Source of the DNA: JAHRAW01 sp965203265
Lineage (GTDB): Bacteria; Pseudomonadota; Gammaproteobacteria; Arenicellales; Poriferihabitantaceae
Reading direction: 5' to 3'
DNA: 64,000 nucleotides
NCBI GenBank assembly: GCA_965203265.1
Contig: CBDBBV010000002.1
Span: 1,798,001 to 1,862,000 of the forward strand
Each line of letters opens with the position of its first letter. The stretch's first letter is position 1. Below the pieces are notes generated by a model, which searched no databases, was not told the origin of the DNA, and worked only from the letters and a program-made list of their open reading frames with translations. The position numbers and the translations under genes were made by a program. Of the stretch, positions 43,886-52,057 are shown one piece after another.

Positions 43886-45122
43886 CACACTAACATTTGC
43901 AAGCGTGTTTTCAAATAGTCCATACCTCTATCGCCCTTTATACGATTACATGAACCGCATAACAACTGTAGGTTTTCCAAGTGATCGGTTCCGCCTTTCT
44001 TTCGTGAAATTATATGATCTACTTCTAAATTTCGTGATTCGAAATGCGTCCCGCAACCCGCGCAATTCCCGTCTTGCTCTCCATATAGTATCTTTCGATT
44101 TGCTGGAGAATTGTAGGCCGGAAGATTTCCGAGATCGGTTCTCTTCGGTATATCCGTCCTATGCGTTATATCCCTGAATATACCCTGCGCGTCCTTTATA
44201 CGGCTAACTACTAATTCCGAAGCCTTATTCGATATATCTATCCCTACCCAATTACGCTGTAAATAATCCGCCGCAACGCAAGTAGTTGCGCATCCGCAAA
44301 ATGGATCCAGTACTACATCGCCTTCATTGCTTGACGCCTTGATCACCCTCCCTAACAACGCCAATGGCTTTTGTGTGGGATAACCCGTGCGTTCTTTATC
44401 CATAGTATTCAACGCCGCCAATGTTATTACATCATCCGGCGTCTTACCTCTAGGCGGTTCTTTCCCTTGTTTTTTGTAACGCCAAGTCGTCATACCACTC
44501 TCATATGGAATCAGTATATCGTCCCTTCTAAAAACACCTTTACCGGAAATTACATACCAAAGCAATATATCATGCGACTTAGCCCATTGATATTTACCGC
44601 GAGAAGCATTTTTATAGTACCAAACAACTTCGTTCCTGAAATTTTTGCGTCCAAAAATAGCATCCATCACTAATTTCAAGTAATGACTCATAGTCGGATC
44701 ACAATGCAAATAGATTGAACCAGTAGGTTTCAACAACCTTTTCATCTCTAATATCCTTGCCGCCATATAAACCAAATACGATTTATCGCTCTTGGCTATT
44801 GCCGCTAACAACACACGATAAAGGGATGGATATTTGTTCTCAATAAGATTTATCCATTCAACATCTACCTCATCCAGCGTCCAAGTATCCTTGAACTCCG
44901 CACCAGCCGCTTTACTACCTATCGGTGCGGCATAATTCGCGTTTGAATTGAACGGCGGATCCAAATATATCAAATCAACAGATTCCGAATTCATCCCCCG
45001 CATAATATACAAACAATCCCCCGTCCATATAGTCTTGTTTGCCCAGTTTTGTTTCTTGCTCATTTCATGCTCCCCCCTCCGCCAACCACCCGGCAACCTG
45101 CTCGGCATAATAGGTCAGTATC
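43786..45122. repeat. Tandem duplication, unit B
   Basis: This is the second unit, contiguous with unit A at about 43786-43790, where a shared CCAGA marks the junction. It contains the other methyltransferase-HNH gene and ends in the native hemB 3' end. It is about 45 bases shorter than unit A, all within the recognition region. Confidence 0.85.
43885..45063 (-). CDS. DNA methyltransferase-HNH endonuclease fusion, copy B
   Basis: This 392-residue paralogue of copy A is nearly identical over residues 1-148 and over the C-terminal half, but its central region (about 149-222) is different and 15 residues shorter. DPPF (35-38), DPFCGCATT and the HNH core (NCAGC, LEVDHIISRKKGGTDHLEN, LLCGSCNRIKGDR) are intact, so both copies could be active. 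It starts two bases after the hemB stop and is probably transcribed with hemB. The pattern of constant ends and a switched centre suggests two methylation specificities built on one scaffold. Confidence 0.88.
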   Translation of the reverse strand: MSKKQNWANKTIWTGDCLYIMRGMNSESVDLIYLDPPFNSNANYAAPIGSKAAGAEFKDTWTLDEVDVEWINLIENKYPSLYRVLLAAIAKSDKSYLVYMAARILEMKRLLKPTGSIYLHCDPTMSHYLKLVMDAIFGRKNFRNEVVWYYKNASRGKYQWAKSHDILLWYVISGKGVFRRDDILIPYESGMTTWRYKKQGKEPPRGKTPDDVITLAALNTMDKERTGYPTQKPLALLGRVIKASSNEGDVVLDPFCGCATTCVAADYLQRNWVGIDISNKASELVVSRIKDAQGIFRDITHRTDIPKRTDLGNLPAYNSPANRKILYGEQDGNCAGCGTHFESRNLEVDHIISRKKGGTDHLENLQLLCGSCNRIKGDRGMDYLKTRLQMLV

Positions 45123-46093
45123 CCATCGCAACCGGCGCGTTTGAAGCAGTGCATGACTTCCAGCACCGCCTTGCGCTCGTCCAGCCAGCCGTTTTGTGCC
45201 GCTGCCTTGAGGCTGGCGTATTCGCCGCTGACTTGGTAGGCGAAGGTGGGCATGGCGAATGCCTGCCGCACTCGCCAGATGATGTCGAGGTTCGGCAGGC
45301 CCGGCTTGACCATCACCATGTCGGCGCCCTCGGCGATGTCGAGGGCGGTTTCGCGCAGGGCTTCGTCGCCGTTGGCCGGGTCCATCTGGTAGGTGTACTT
45401 GTCGCCGCCGGCGAGGTGCGCAGCCGAACCCACGGCATCGCGGAACGGCGCGTAGAATGTGGACGCATATTTGGCCGAGTAGGCGAGAATGCGGGCGTTT
45501 ACCTGGCCGTTTTCCTCGAAGGCGTCGCGAATCGCCCGCATCCGCCCGTCCATCATGTCGGACGGCGCGACCACATCGGCGCCGGCCTCGATATGGGAAA
45601 GCGCTTGGCGCACCAATGCCGCCACGGTGGGGTCGTTGACCACATAGCCGCGTTCGTCGCACAGGCCGTCCTGACCGTGGCTGGTATAGGGGTCGAGGGC
45701 AACATCGGTTATCACGCCGAGGGCCGGCACGGCCTGCTTGATCGCCCGCACGGCGCGCTGCACCAAGCCGCACGGATTCCACGCCTCCTCGGCGCCCGCG
45801 GATTTCGCCTGCGCGGGCGGTGCCGGAAACAGCACCACCGCGGGTATGCCGAGGGAGTGGCACAGTTCGCATTTTTTCACCGCCGCCTCGATGCTCAGGC
45901 GAAACACGCCCGGCATGGAGGGGATCGCCTCGTTGTCCGCCTTGCCCTCGACGATGAAGATCGGCTGGATGAGGTCGGCGCTGGTCAACACCGTCTGGCG
46001 CATCATTCGGCGGCTGAATTCATCCGCGCGCATCCGCCGCGGGCGGGTGCGGGGGAATTTTCCCTGAGGTGGATGAAGTGGATGGCCGACCAT
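45065..46093 (-). CDS. hemB: Delta-aminolevulinic acid dehydratase (porphobilinogen synthase)
   Basis: HemB condenses two 5-aminolevulinate molecules to porphobilinogen in haem synthesis. The 342-residue barrel has catalytic Lys208 (SAKYASTFYAPFRDA) and Lys263 (MVKPGLPNLDI). The metal site reads TSHGQDGLCDERGYVVND, lacking the zinc Cys triad, so the enzyme is probably magnesium dependent. A start 20 codons later is possible, but the upstream RTRPRRMRADEFSRR resembles known N termini. The last 56 bases are duplicated 1.3 kb downstream. Confidence 0.95.
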   Translation of the reverse strand: MVGHPLHPPQGKFPRTRPRRMRADEFSRRMMRQTVLTSADLIQPIFIVEGKADNEAIPSMPGVFRLSIEAAVKKCELCHSLGIPAVVLFPAPPAQAKSAGAEEAWNPCGLVQRAVRAIKQAVPALGVITDVALDPYTSHGQDGLCDERGYVVNDPTVAALVRQALSHIEAGADVVAPSDMMDGRMRAIRDAFEENGQVNARILAYSAKYASTFYAPFRDAVGSAAHLAGGDKYTYQMDPANGDEALRETALDIAEGADMVMVKPGLPNLDIIWRVRQAFAMPTFAYQVSGEYASLKAAAQNGWLDERKAVLEVMHCFKRAGCDGILTYYAEQVAGWLAEGGA

Positions 46094-46102
46094 CGCCGCG
46101 CG

Positions 46103-46951
46103 CTATTTTCCCGGCACTGCTTCCGCCGGGGCGGCTGAGGTGGCCGAGACGGCTGAGGCGGCCGGCGGCGGTTTTCCGGCGGGTTTGCGCGGCGGCGGGG
46201 ACGCGCTTTCCGAGGAAGGGGTTATGCGGCTGATCTGCCCACCGGCGATGATGGTGTGGGTTTCCTCGTCGAGGGTTTGCGCGGCGGTCTCCAGCGTGTC
46301 CATTTCCAAAGGGCGCATTTCCAGATCGACGATGGCGCAAAACTTCTGCCGGATTTCCTCGGCCTCCCCCACGGCCAACACCGTGCGCAACTTGTGCTGC
46401 GCCTTGTAATAGGCCAGCAACGGCGCGATTTGCTCGCGATAGGCTCCGACCTCGGCCACCGCCGCGCGGAGATCGCCGCTTGCGGCGGCCAGTTCGCCGC
46501 CGCAAACGTCGCACTCGTCGGCGATTTTCGGCGGGGCGCAGCGGAGATGGTAGGCGGCGCCGCATTGGGTGCATTGCAAGTGGCCGCCGAGGTGTTCTTC
46601 CAGCGTGTCGTCGTCGAGTTCGACATGGATCGCAATCTGCAGGGTGCGGCCGAACATGCCGAGCAGCGTGTCGAGCGCCTGCGCCTGCGGGATGTTGCCG
46701 GGGAAGCCGTCTATGATGAATCCGCGCCTGCAATCGCGCGCGCGCAAACGCTCATCCAACAGGGCGATGACGGCCTCGTCGCTAGCCGCCGCCACCTGAG
46801 GCGGGTGCGAGTCGCCCGCTCCCCCATTCCCGTCCGCCGCCGCTCGCAACAGGATATGCGGTGATATGTGCGGCACCCGATACCGCGCCGCCAGTGATTT
46901 CGCCTGCACTTCCTTGCCGGAAGCCGACGCGCCGAGGATGGCAATTCGCAT
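46103..46951 (-). CDS. Adenylate kinase-like protein with degenerate active site
   Basis: The 282-residue protein has the adenylate kinase fold: P-loop GASASGK (7-13), then ISPHILLR, RRGFIIDGFPGNIPQAQAL, a four-Cys zinc lid (Cys127, 130, 147, 150) and YREQIAPLLAYY. Several usually invariant features are changed: the loop lacks GxPGxGKGT, DGFPR is DGFPG, and the lid lacks the GRR arginines. A Pro/Ala-rich tail of about 60 residues includes 9-bp-repeat-coded sequence. It may be an inactive or repurposed paralogue; a normal adk would then be elsewhere. It begins the unit leading into hemB. Confidence 0.8.
   Translation of the reverse strand: MRIAILGASASGKEVQAKSLAARYRVPHISPHILLRAAADGNGGAGDSHPPQVAAASDEAVIALLDERLRARDCRRGFIIDGFPGNIPQAQALDTLLGMFGRTLQIAIHVELDDDTLEEHLGGHLQCTQCGAAYHLRCAPPKIADECDVCGGELAAASGDLRAAVAEVGAYREQIAPLLAYYKAQHKLRTVLAVGEAEEIRQKFCAIVDLEMRPLEMDTLETAAQTLDEETHTIIAGGQISRITPSSESASPPPRKPAGKPPPAASAVSATSAAPAEAVPGK
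46131..46166. repeat. Degenerate 9-bp tandem repeat in the adenylate kinase-like tail
   Basis: Nonamers GCGGCTGAG, GTGGCCGAG, ACGGCTGAG and GCGGCCGGC encode the Ala/Ser-rich tail close to the stop. The unit CCGAGACGG matches the repeat at 11.2 kb. Confidence 0.6.
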
Positions 46952-46984
46952 GGGTCGTGCGGGCTTCCCCGCGGAAAAATTTGA

Positions 46985-47173
46985 ACCGCAACCCTACTCG
47001 TTGTGGGCAATCAGGTCAACCGCCTGCACGATGCCGATACATTCGGGCTGTGGGTGGTTTTCGGCGATTCGGGATTGGTGGAGGCGCGCCGCCGGCCCTT
47101 TTCCGGGCAAGATTTGTGGACGGGGATGGGGGATCGGGCGGCGTTTTGGCTTGATGTGCTCTCGGGGCGATAG
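46985..47173 (+). pseudogene. Possible gene fragment (C-terminal coding remnant)
   Basis: In the 277-base gap a frame bounded by TGA (46982) and TAG (47171-47173) reads like protein: NQVNRLHDADTFGLWVVFGD and later SGQDLWTGMGDRAAFWLDVL. A GTG at 47003 could start a 56-aa product but has no ribosome site. It may be a remnant of a lost gene. No family recognised. Confidence 0.25.
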
Positions 47174-47228
47174 CCGAGGATTTGGAATCGTGGTTTTTTC
47201 TTGGGTCTGTCCGGTTCGGCTTCGATTG

Positions 47229-47969
47229 CTATGTTTTGCGCGCGAGAAATCGGCAACGAACATAATCTGCAAACCACTCCCCGTTTTCATCTTTCAATTT
47301 TACGGCGGCCCTATCCGCAACATGGGCAATGAAATCGGCACGCTCGCGAACTGGTATATCTTTCAGAAAAGAATCAGCAAAAGTTTCCAACCATCCGACA
47401 ATACCCGTAGGTAATTTGGTCGGGCGATCAAAGACTTCGAATTCAACGATGTGAAAACCGTGTTGTTCCAATTTGGATCGATATGCCGAACCGCTCGGAA
47501 AGTACCATGGATTGTAATCATCGCCATTCAGGCTCAACTCGTTCAACTGCGCATAAATCGCGGAAACCACTGCGCCAACATTGTTTTCGGCACCGAATTC
47601 GGCACAAAATCGCCCGCCTGCTTTGATTCTGGCGTACACATTTCGAATTACCGCATCGGCATCTTTCATCCAATGCAGCGCGGCATTGGAAAACACCGCA
47701 TCGAATTCATCATCGATGGATATGGATTGGGCATCGACAACCCGCGCATCAATGCCTTTATCCCTTGCCGCCGCAACCATTTCCCCGCTGGTGTCTATGC
47801 CGATCACCGAACAACCAATGGAGGCAATTTTTGCCGTCAACCGGCCATCGCCACAGCCGACATCCAGAATTTTTTCTTCGGGGACAGGAGAGAGAAGATC
47901 GAGCAACTTCTCGCCCAATTCGGCAACGTAACCGGCGTGCCTGCCATATTTGTCAACTTCCCACTGCAT
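47229..47969 (-). CDS. Class I SAM-dependent methyltransferase (Tam/UbiG-like)
   Basis: This 246-residue protein has the SAM motif ILDVGCGDGRLTAKIA, the acidic residue GIDTSGEMV, and the later FDAVFSNAALHWMKDADAV, which resembles trans-aconitate methyltransferase. The substrate cannot be fixed from sequence. Codon use is more AT-rich than in the flanking cysQ and adenylate kinase-like genes, so it may be a recent arrival. It starts 12 bases before the cysQ stop end, suggesting transcription with cysQ. Confidence 0.85.
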   Translation of the reverse strand: MQWEVDKYGRHAGYVAELGEKLLDLLSPVPEEKILDVGCGDGRLTAKIASIGCSVIGIDTSGEMVAAARDKGIDARVVDAQSISIDDEFDAVFSNAALHWMKDADAVIRNVYARIKAGGRFCAEFGAENNVGAVVSAIYAQLNELSLNGDDYNPWYFPSGSAYRSKLEQHGFHIVEFEVFDRPTKLPTGIVGWLETFADSFLKDIPVRERADFIAHVADRAAVKLKDENGEWFADYVRCRFLARKT

Positions 47970-47981
47970 TGCCGGCCAGCT

Positions 47982-48818
47982 TTATCGAAGGCCGTGGGCA
48001 AGGGCGCTCCAGTCGAATTTCGGGTCGCCGCCGGCGAGGAACCAGGGGTTGAGGATGTCCGCCTTGTTGTAGCGCAACGGCACTCCGCACAGGGTGGTCA
48101 TGCTGCCTCCCGCCGATTCCAGTACGCAATGCGCCGCCGCGGTGTCCCATTCCGAGGTGGGGCCCAATCTCGGATAGATGTCCGCCAACCCCTCCGCCAC
48201 CAAGCAGATTTTCAGGGAGCTGCCCATGCCGGTAACTTCCACCTCGTCGGCTTCGTCGGCAAGACGCGCGCGGTAGGCTTCGACCGCGGCACCGGCGTGG
48301 GAGCGGCTGGACACCATGATGGCCTTCGCGCGCTCGAATTTCTTCACGCGGATGGGCGTGGCCTTCCCATCCGCGCCGGATTTGAACGCCCCCACTCCGG
48401 CAGCAGCATAGTGGCTGACGCCCTTGGCCGGTGCGTGCACCACGCCGAGCACCGCGCGACCGCCCTCGATGAGCGCGATGTTGACGGTGAATTCATCGTT
48501 GCGCTTGACGAATTCCCGCGTGCCGTCCAGCGGATCCACCAACCAAAATCTCCGCCACGCGCGCCGCTGGGCGAAAGTGCTCGCATCGGATTCCTCGGAC
48601 AACAGCGGAGTCTGCGGGTCGAGGCGCTGCAGCCGCTCGTGGATGAGGCGGTGGGCGCGGCGATCGGCTTGGGTGAGCGGCGAACCGTCCCGCTTGTGCT
48701 CGACTTGGAACGATCCCGCATACACATCGAGAATTTCCCGGCCGGCGGCGATGGCAATATCGAGTACCTGCCGCAGCTGGGCGGTCGGGGATGGCGCGGT
48801 TTCGGGGTTTCGGTTCAT
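47982..48818 (-). CDS. cysQ: 3'(2'),5'-bisphosphate nucleotidase
   Basis: CysQ hydrolyses 3'-phosphoadenosine 5'-phosphate, a by-product of sulfate assimilation. The 278-residue inositol-phosphatase-fold protein has metal-binding LLSEESDAS, WLVDPLDGTREFVKRNDEFT and SEWDTAAAHCVLE. The ATG at 48818 starts the conserved region; a longer upstream frame crosses the divergent intergenic DNA. It heads a minus-strand run with the methyltransferase gene. Confidence 0.93.
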   Translation of the reverse strand: MNRNPETAPSPTAQLRQVLDIAIAAGREILDVYAGSFQVEHKRDGSPLTQADRRAHRLIHERLQRLDPQTPLLSEESDASTFAQRRAWRRFWLVDPLDGTREFVKRNDEFTVNIALIEGGRAVLGVVHAPAKGVSHYAAAGVGAFKSGADGKATPIRVKKFERAKAIMVSSRSHAGAAVEAYRARLADEADEVEVTGMGSSLKICLVAEGLADIYPRLGPTSEWDTAAAHCVLESAGGSMTTLCGVPLRYNKADILNPWFLAGGDPKFDWSALAHGLR

Positions 48819-49058
48819 GTTCGATTTGCGTTGTGCTTCGGGGATTGCGGCGATGCGGCGGCCATAATGCCTGCAAAATCGCCTCGCCGCAAACCGGCGG
48901 GCGGCGGGCGCGGTGGGCGGGCGGTTGCATTCCGCGCCGGACGGCAGTATGCTTTTGCGCGTTACATGTACGGGTTGTCGGCGGATGCCCGTTCGGGTTG
49001 GCCGGCAGCGTTCCTTGATGCGTGTTGCGCGCATTTCACTTGCCCGGAGTATTCCTCA

Positions 49059-49136
49059 ATGAATCCCTTGCAAACCGTGGCCGGTACGATTATCACCGGC
49101 TTTGTATTGGCGGCCATCATCGCGTTTTTGCTGTAG
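49059..49136 (+). CDS. 25-aa single-span membrane peptide
   Basis: An ATG at 49059, nine bases after GGAG, encodes MNPLQTVAGTIITGFVLAAI and five more hydrophobic residues (IAFLL), that is one transmembrane helix with a tiny N-terminal head. It is too short for routine gene calling. It lies 73 bases before another membrane protein gene on the same strand, so it could be a small partner. Only the ribosome site and perfect hydrophobic pattern support it. Confidence 0.45.
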   Translation: MNPLQTVAGTIITGFVLAAIIAFLL

Positions 49137-49209
49137 TTCGCGACTGCCGCAAATTCCACTCGGCAAATCATCTGCCATCCATCCCTCGAACTTTTCAGGA
49201 AATTCAGTC

Positions 49210-49704
49210 ATGAATATGTTTTCCCTTGTTGTCTGGTTGCACGTCCTCGCCGGTATTGCTTGGATCGGGCTGTTGTATTACTTCAATTTCGTACAGGTGC
49301 CGGCGGTTGCCGATGCCACCGCGGACAGCGACGGGCCCGGGCCCGCCGCCATTTCGAAATATGTCGCGCCGCGCGCCCTGTGGTGGTTCCGTTGGGGGGC
49401 GTTGGCGACTTGGCTGACCGGCGCTGCGGCATTGCACTATGTCGGCGGTTTTTCCACCAATTTTTTCGCTACCAACGGCATTACCGTGATCGGCGTGGGC
49501 GCTTGGCTCGGCACCATCATGTTGTTCAATGTGTGGGTGCTGATCTGGCCGAATCAGAAGAAATTGCTCGGCATAGTCGAGGCCAGCGACGAGGAAAAGG
49601 CAAGGGCCAAGGTCATCGCCTTCACCGCCTCACGAACCAATACGGTGCTGTCGATTCCCATGGTGATGTGCATGGTCGCCGTCGGCCACGGCTTGCCGTT
49701 CTAG
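49210..49704 (+). CDS. Membrane protein resembling the urate hydroxylase PuuD N-terminal domain
   Basis: The 164-residue protein has four likely membrane helices, starting FSLVVWLHVLAGIAWIGLLY and including WFRWGALATWLTGAAALHYV and VIGVGAWLGTIMLFNVWVLI. His and Trp residues at helix ends and the repeated helix pattern resemble the Urate_ox_N (DUF989) family. The cytochrome c domain of full-length PuuD is missing, so urate oxidation should not be assumed. The ATG at 49210 matches the family start. Confidence 0.75.
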   Translation: MNMFSLVVWLHVLAGIAWIGLLYYFNFVQVPAVADATADSDGPGPAAISKYVAPRALWWFRWGALATWLTGAAALHYVGGFSTNFFATNGITVIGVGAWLGTIMLFNVWVLIWPNQKKLLGIVEASDEEKARAKVIAFTASRTNTVLSIPMVMCMVAVGHGLPF

Positions 49705-49719
49705 GCGGACTGCCGGTCG

Positions 49720-50322
49720 TTGAAAACAGGCGCGCCGCAGGTTCCGCCGAACTCGGACGAACGACACTTCGTCAACGGCAATCCCCTGCGCGCGCCCTTT
49801 CCCGAGGGGTTGGAAACGGCGGCCTTCGCTCTCGGTTGTTTCTGGGGGGCGGAGCGCATCTACTGGCAGTTGCACGGAGTTCATGTTACTGCCGTGGGGT
49901 ACGCCGGTGGCCACATCGCCAATCCCACATACCGGCAGGTCTGCGGTGGCGCGAGCGGGCACGCCGAGGCGGTGTTGGTGGTGTACGATCCGGCGGTAAT
50001 CGGCTACGAGGCGTTGTTGCGCACATTTTGGGAATCCCACGATCCGACTCAGGGTATGCGTCAAGGCAACGACCACGGCAGTCAGTACCGCTCGGTCATC
50101 TACGCCAATGGCGCGCGGCAACGGAAGTTGGCCGAACGATCCGTAGCGGAGTATCAGGCGCGGCTCACTCAGGCCGGCTATGGCACCATCACCACGGAAA
50201 TCCTGTCGGCGCAGGCGTACCCGTTGCATTACGCCGAGAGCGTCCATCAGCAATATCTGGCGAAGAATCCGGGGGGTTATTGCGGGCTGGGCGGAACCGG
50301 CGTGAGATACGGGTCATTGTAG
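49720..50322 (+). CDS. msrA: Peptide-methionine (S)-S-oxide reductase
   Basis: MsrA repairs oxidised methionine. The catalytic motif GCFWGAERIYW, the VGYAGGHIANPTYRQVCGG segment and HDPTQGMRQGNDHGSQYRSV are typical. The nearest start is a TTG at 49720 with only weak ribosome-site support, giving 200 residues; no ATG precedes the catalytic motif, so the start is uncertain. It lies 15 bases after the membrane protein gene. Confidence 0.92.
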   Translation: MKTGAPQVPPNSDERHFVNGNPLRAPFPEGLETAAFALGCFWGAERIYWQLHGVHVTAVGYAGGHIANPTYRQVCGGASGHAEAVLVVYDPAVIGYEALLRTFWESHDPTQGMRQGNDHGSQYRSVIYANGARQRKLAERSVAEYQARLTQAGYGTITTEILSAQAYPLHYAESVHQQYLAKNPGGYCGLGGTGVRYGSL

Positions 50323-50440
50323 ATGTTCTGTTCCTGACGCCTGCGCTCGGCCATTGGATGAAATACCGGTCGGGCTGGTCCAGGCCGCGAGCCGCGGGGC
50401 TCGAATCGGGGCGGAGCACATAACCCACTTTCATCGCGCC

Positions 50441-51916
50441 ATGCCCCGCCCAACTCATCGCCGGCCCTTCCTGCCAACCCTGCCAACCCTCGCCGCCCTA
50501 TTCACCCTGATCCTCTGCGTTCTCGCGGGCGCCCATAGCGTAGCCGACGACGTTCTGCCGGCAACCTTCGCGCGGCTGCTGGACGAACACCGAATTCCGG
50601 CCTCGGCGATCAGCGTCGAAGTGGGCGCCATGGACGATCAGGCGGCGTTGCTGAGCCACAACGCGCACATACCCCGAAATCCGGCCTCGCTGATCAAATT
50701 GCCGACCACACTGGCGGCGTTGGAATTGCTCGGCTCCGGCCACCAATGGCACACCGAGTATCTCGCCGACGGGGAGATCGCCGACGGCGTCCTTCAGGGG
50801 GACTTGATCCTGCGCGGCGGCGGCGATCCGTTTGTCAGCGTGGAGCGGTTGCTCGGCCACATTCTCGCGCTCAGGCGGGGCGGCCTCGAAACCATCGCCG
50901 GCGATCTGGTGATCGACAATTCCCGATTCGCCCCGAGGCGGCACGATCGGGGCGCCTTCGACGGCAAGTCGCAGCGCGTGTACAACGTCGAGCCCGACGC
51001 CGCCCTGCTCAATTTCTCCGCCACCCGATTCGTGATCGAGCCCCGAGGTGGGCGCATTCGCGTGCGCGCCGAGCCGCCGCTGGCCGGCCTGAAAATCGTC
51101 AACCGCATCGAGTCCCACAGCGGGCGCTGCATCGACGCCGACTCCGGCTGGTCCTATCGCATCGAGCGGGCGGGCGGGAATTTGACGGCGCGATTTCACG
51201 GCAGTTACCGCCACCGCTGCGGCAGCCATTCCATCCACCGCAGCATTCTGCCCAACGACGAATACGCCTATCGCCTGTTCACCGCCCTGTGGCGCGCTCT
51301 CGGCGGGAAATTCGACGGCGGCTATCGAGTGCGACACGCCCCCGGCGGTTTCGATCACGCGCGAATTCTGCTAAGCCGCCCATCTGAGCCCCTCGCGGAT
51401 GTCATCGCCGGCATCAACAAATTCAGCAACAACGCCATGTCGCGCCAACTGCTGCTGACCCTCGGCGCACATGTGAGCGGGCAACCGGGCACCGCCGAAG
51501 CCGGGGCGGCCGCCATCCACGACTGGCTGGCCGCCAACGGCGTCTCCATGCCGGCTCTGGTGATCGACAACGGCGCCGGCCTGTCGCGCAAAAGCCGCGC
51601 CTCGGCGGCCGGCCTGCGGGCGCTGCTGCGCCACGGTTGGGCGAGCACCTACCGCCCGGAATTCGTCTCCTCCCTGCCCCTCGCCGCCATCGACGGCACC
51701 ATGCGCAAGCGCCTCACCGACACCCCGCTGCGGGCGCGGGCACGCATCAAAACCGGCTTGATCGACGGCGTTCGCAGCATGGCGGGCTACGTCCATGCGC
51801 GCAATGGCCGCCATTACGCCGTGGTGATGATGATCGACTCCGAGCGGGTGAATTTCCACAACGGCAATGTGTTGCAGGATGCGATGTTGCGGTGGGTGTA
51901 CGAGCGCCCGCAATGA
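50441..51916 (+). CDS. dacB: D-alanyl-D-alanine carboxypeptidase/endopeptidase (PBP4 type)
   Basis: This 491-residue periplasmic enzyme trims and cleaves peptidoglycan cross-links. A signal peptide spans about residues 1-36 (LPTLPTLAALFTLILCVLAG). The penicillin-binding motifs are SLIK with nucleophile Ser83, SNN in KFSNNAMSRQ, and KTG in RIKTGLIDG. The ATG at 50441 directly precedes the basic signal n-region; the open frame is longer upstream. The gene ends 17 bases before the insertion sequence. Confidence 0.93.
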   Translation: MPRPTHRRPFLPTLPTLAALFTLILCVLAGAHSVADDVLPATFARLLDEHRIPASAISVEVGAMDDQAALLSHNAHIPRNPASLIKLPTTLAALELLGSGHQWHTEYLADGEIADGVLQGDLILRGGGDPFVSVERLLGHILALRRGGLETIAGDLVIDNSRFAPRRHDRGAFDGKSQRVYNVEPDAALLNFSATRFVIEPRGGRIRVRAEPPLAGLKIVNRIESHSGRCIDADSGWSYRIERAGGNLTARFHGSYRHRCGSHSIHRSILPNDEYAYRLFTALWRALGGKFDGGYRVRHAPGGFDHARILLSRPSEPLADVIAGINKFSNNAMSRQLLLTLGAHVSGQPGTAEAGAAAIHDWLAANGVSMPALVIDNGAGLSRKSRASAAGLRALLRHGWASTYRPEFVSSLPLAAIDGTMRKRLTDTPLRARARIKTGLIDGVRSMAGYVHARNGRHYAVVMMIDSERVNFHNGNVLQDAMLRWVYERPQ

Positions 51917-51934
51917 GCTCGGCGGGTTGCATAA

Positions 51935-51954
51935 TGCCAGAAACATTCTGGACT
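51935..51954. repeat. IS left terminal inverted repeat
   Basis: TGCCAGAAACATTCTGGACT, pairing with the right end over TGCCA and ACATTCTGGACT. Confidence 0.75.
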
Positions 51955-52057
51955 TTTGGCTGTCGGAAAAAGGGAAGCCGACATGCTGATTCAGCGTGTC
52001 GGCTTCCGCGTGCGCGGGATGTATCATGTTGCTTCTTTGGGAATGAAGGAGGCACAC

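Noticed and set aside
47451..49136. A 561-codon plus-strand frame across the methyltransferase and cysQ genes
   Set aside because: It is antisense to two genes with intact motifs. Only its last 25 codons, with their own ATG and ribosome site, are kept as a small ORF.
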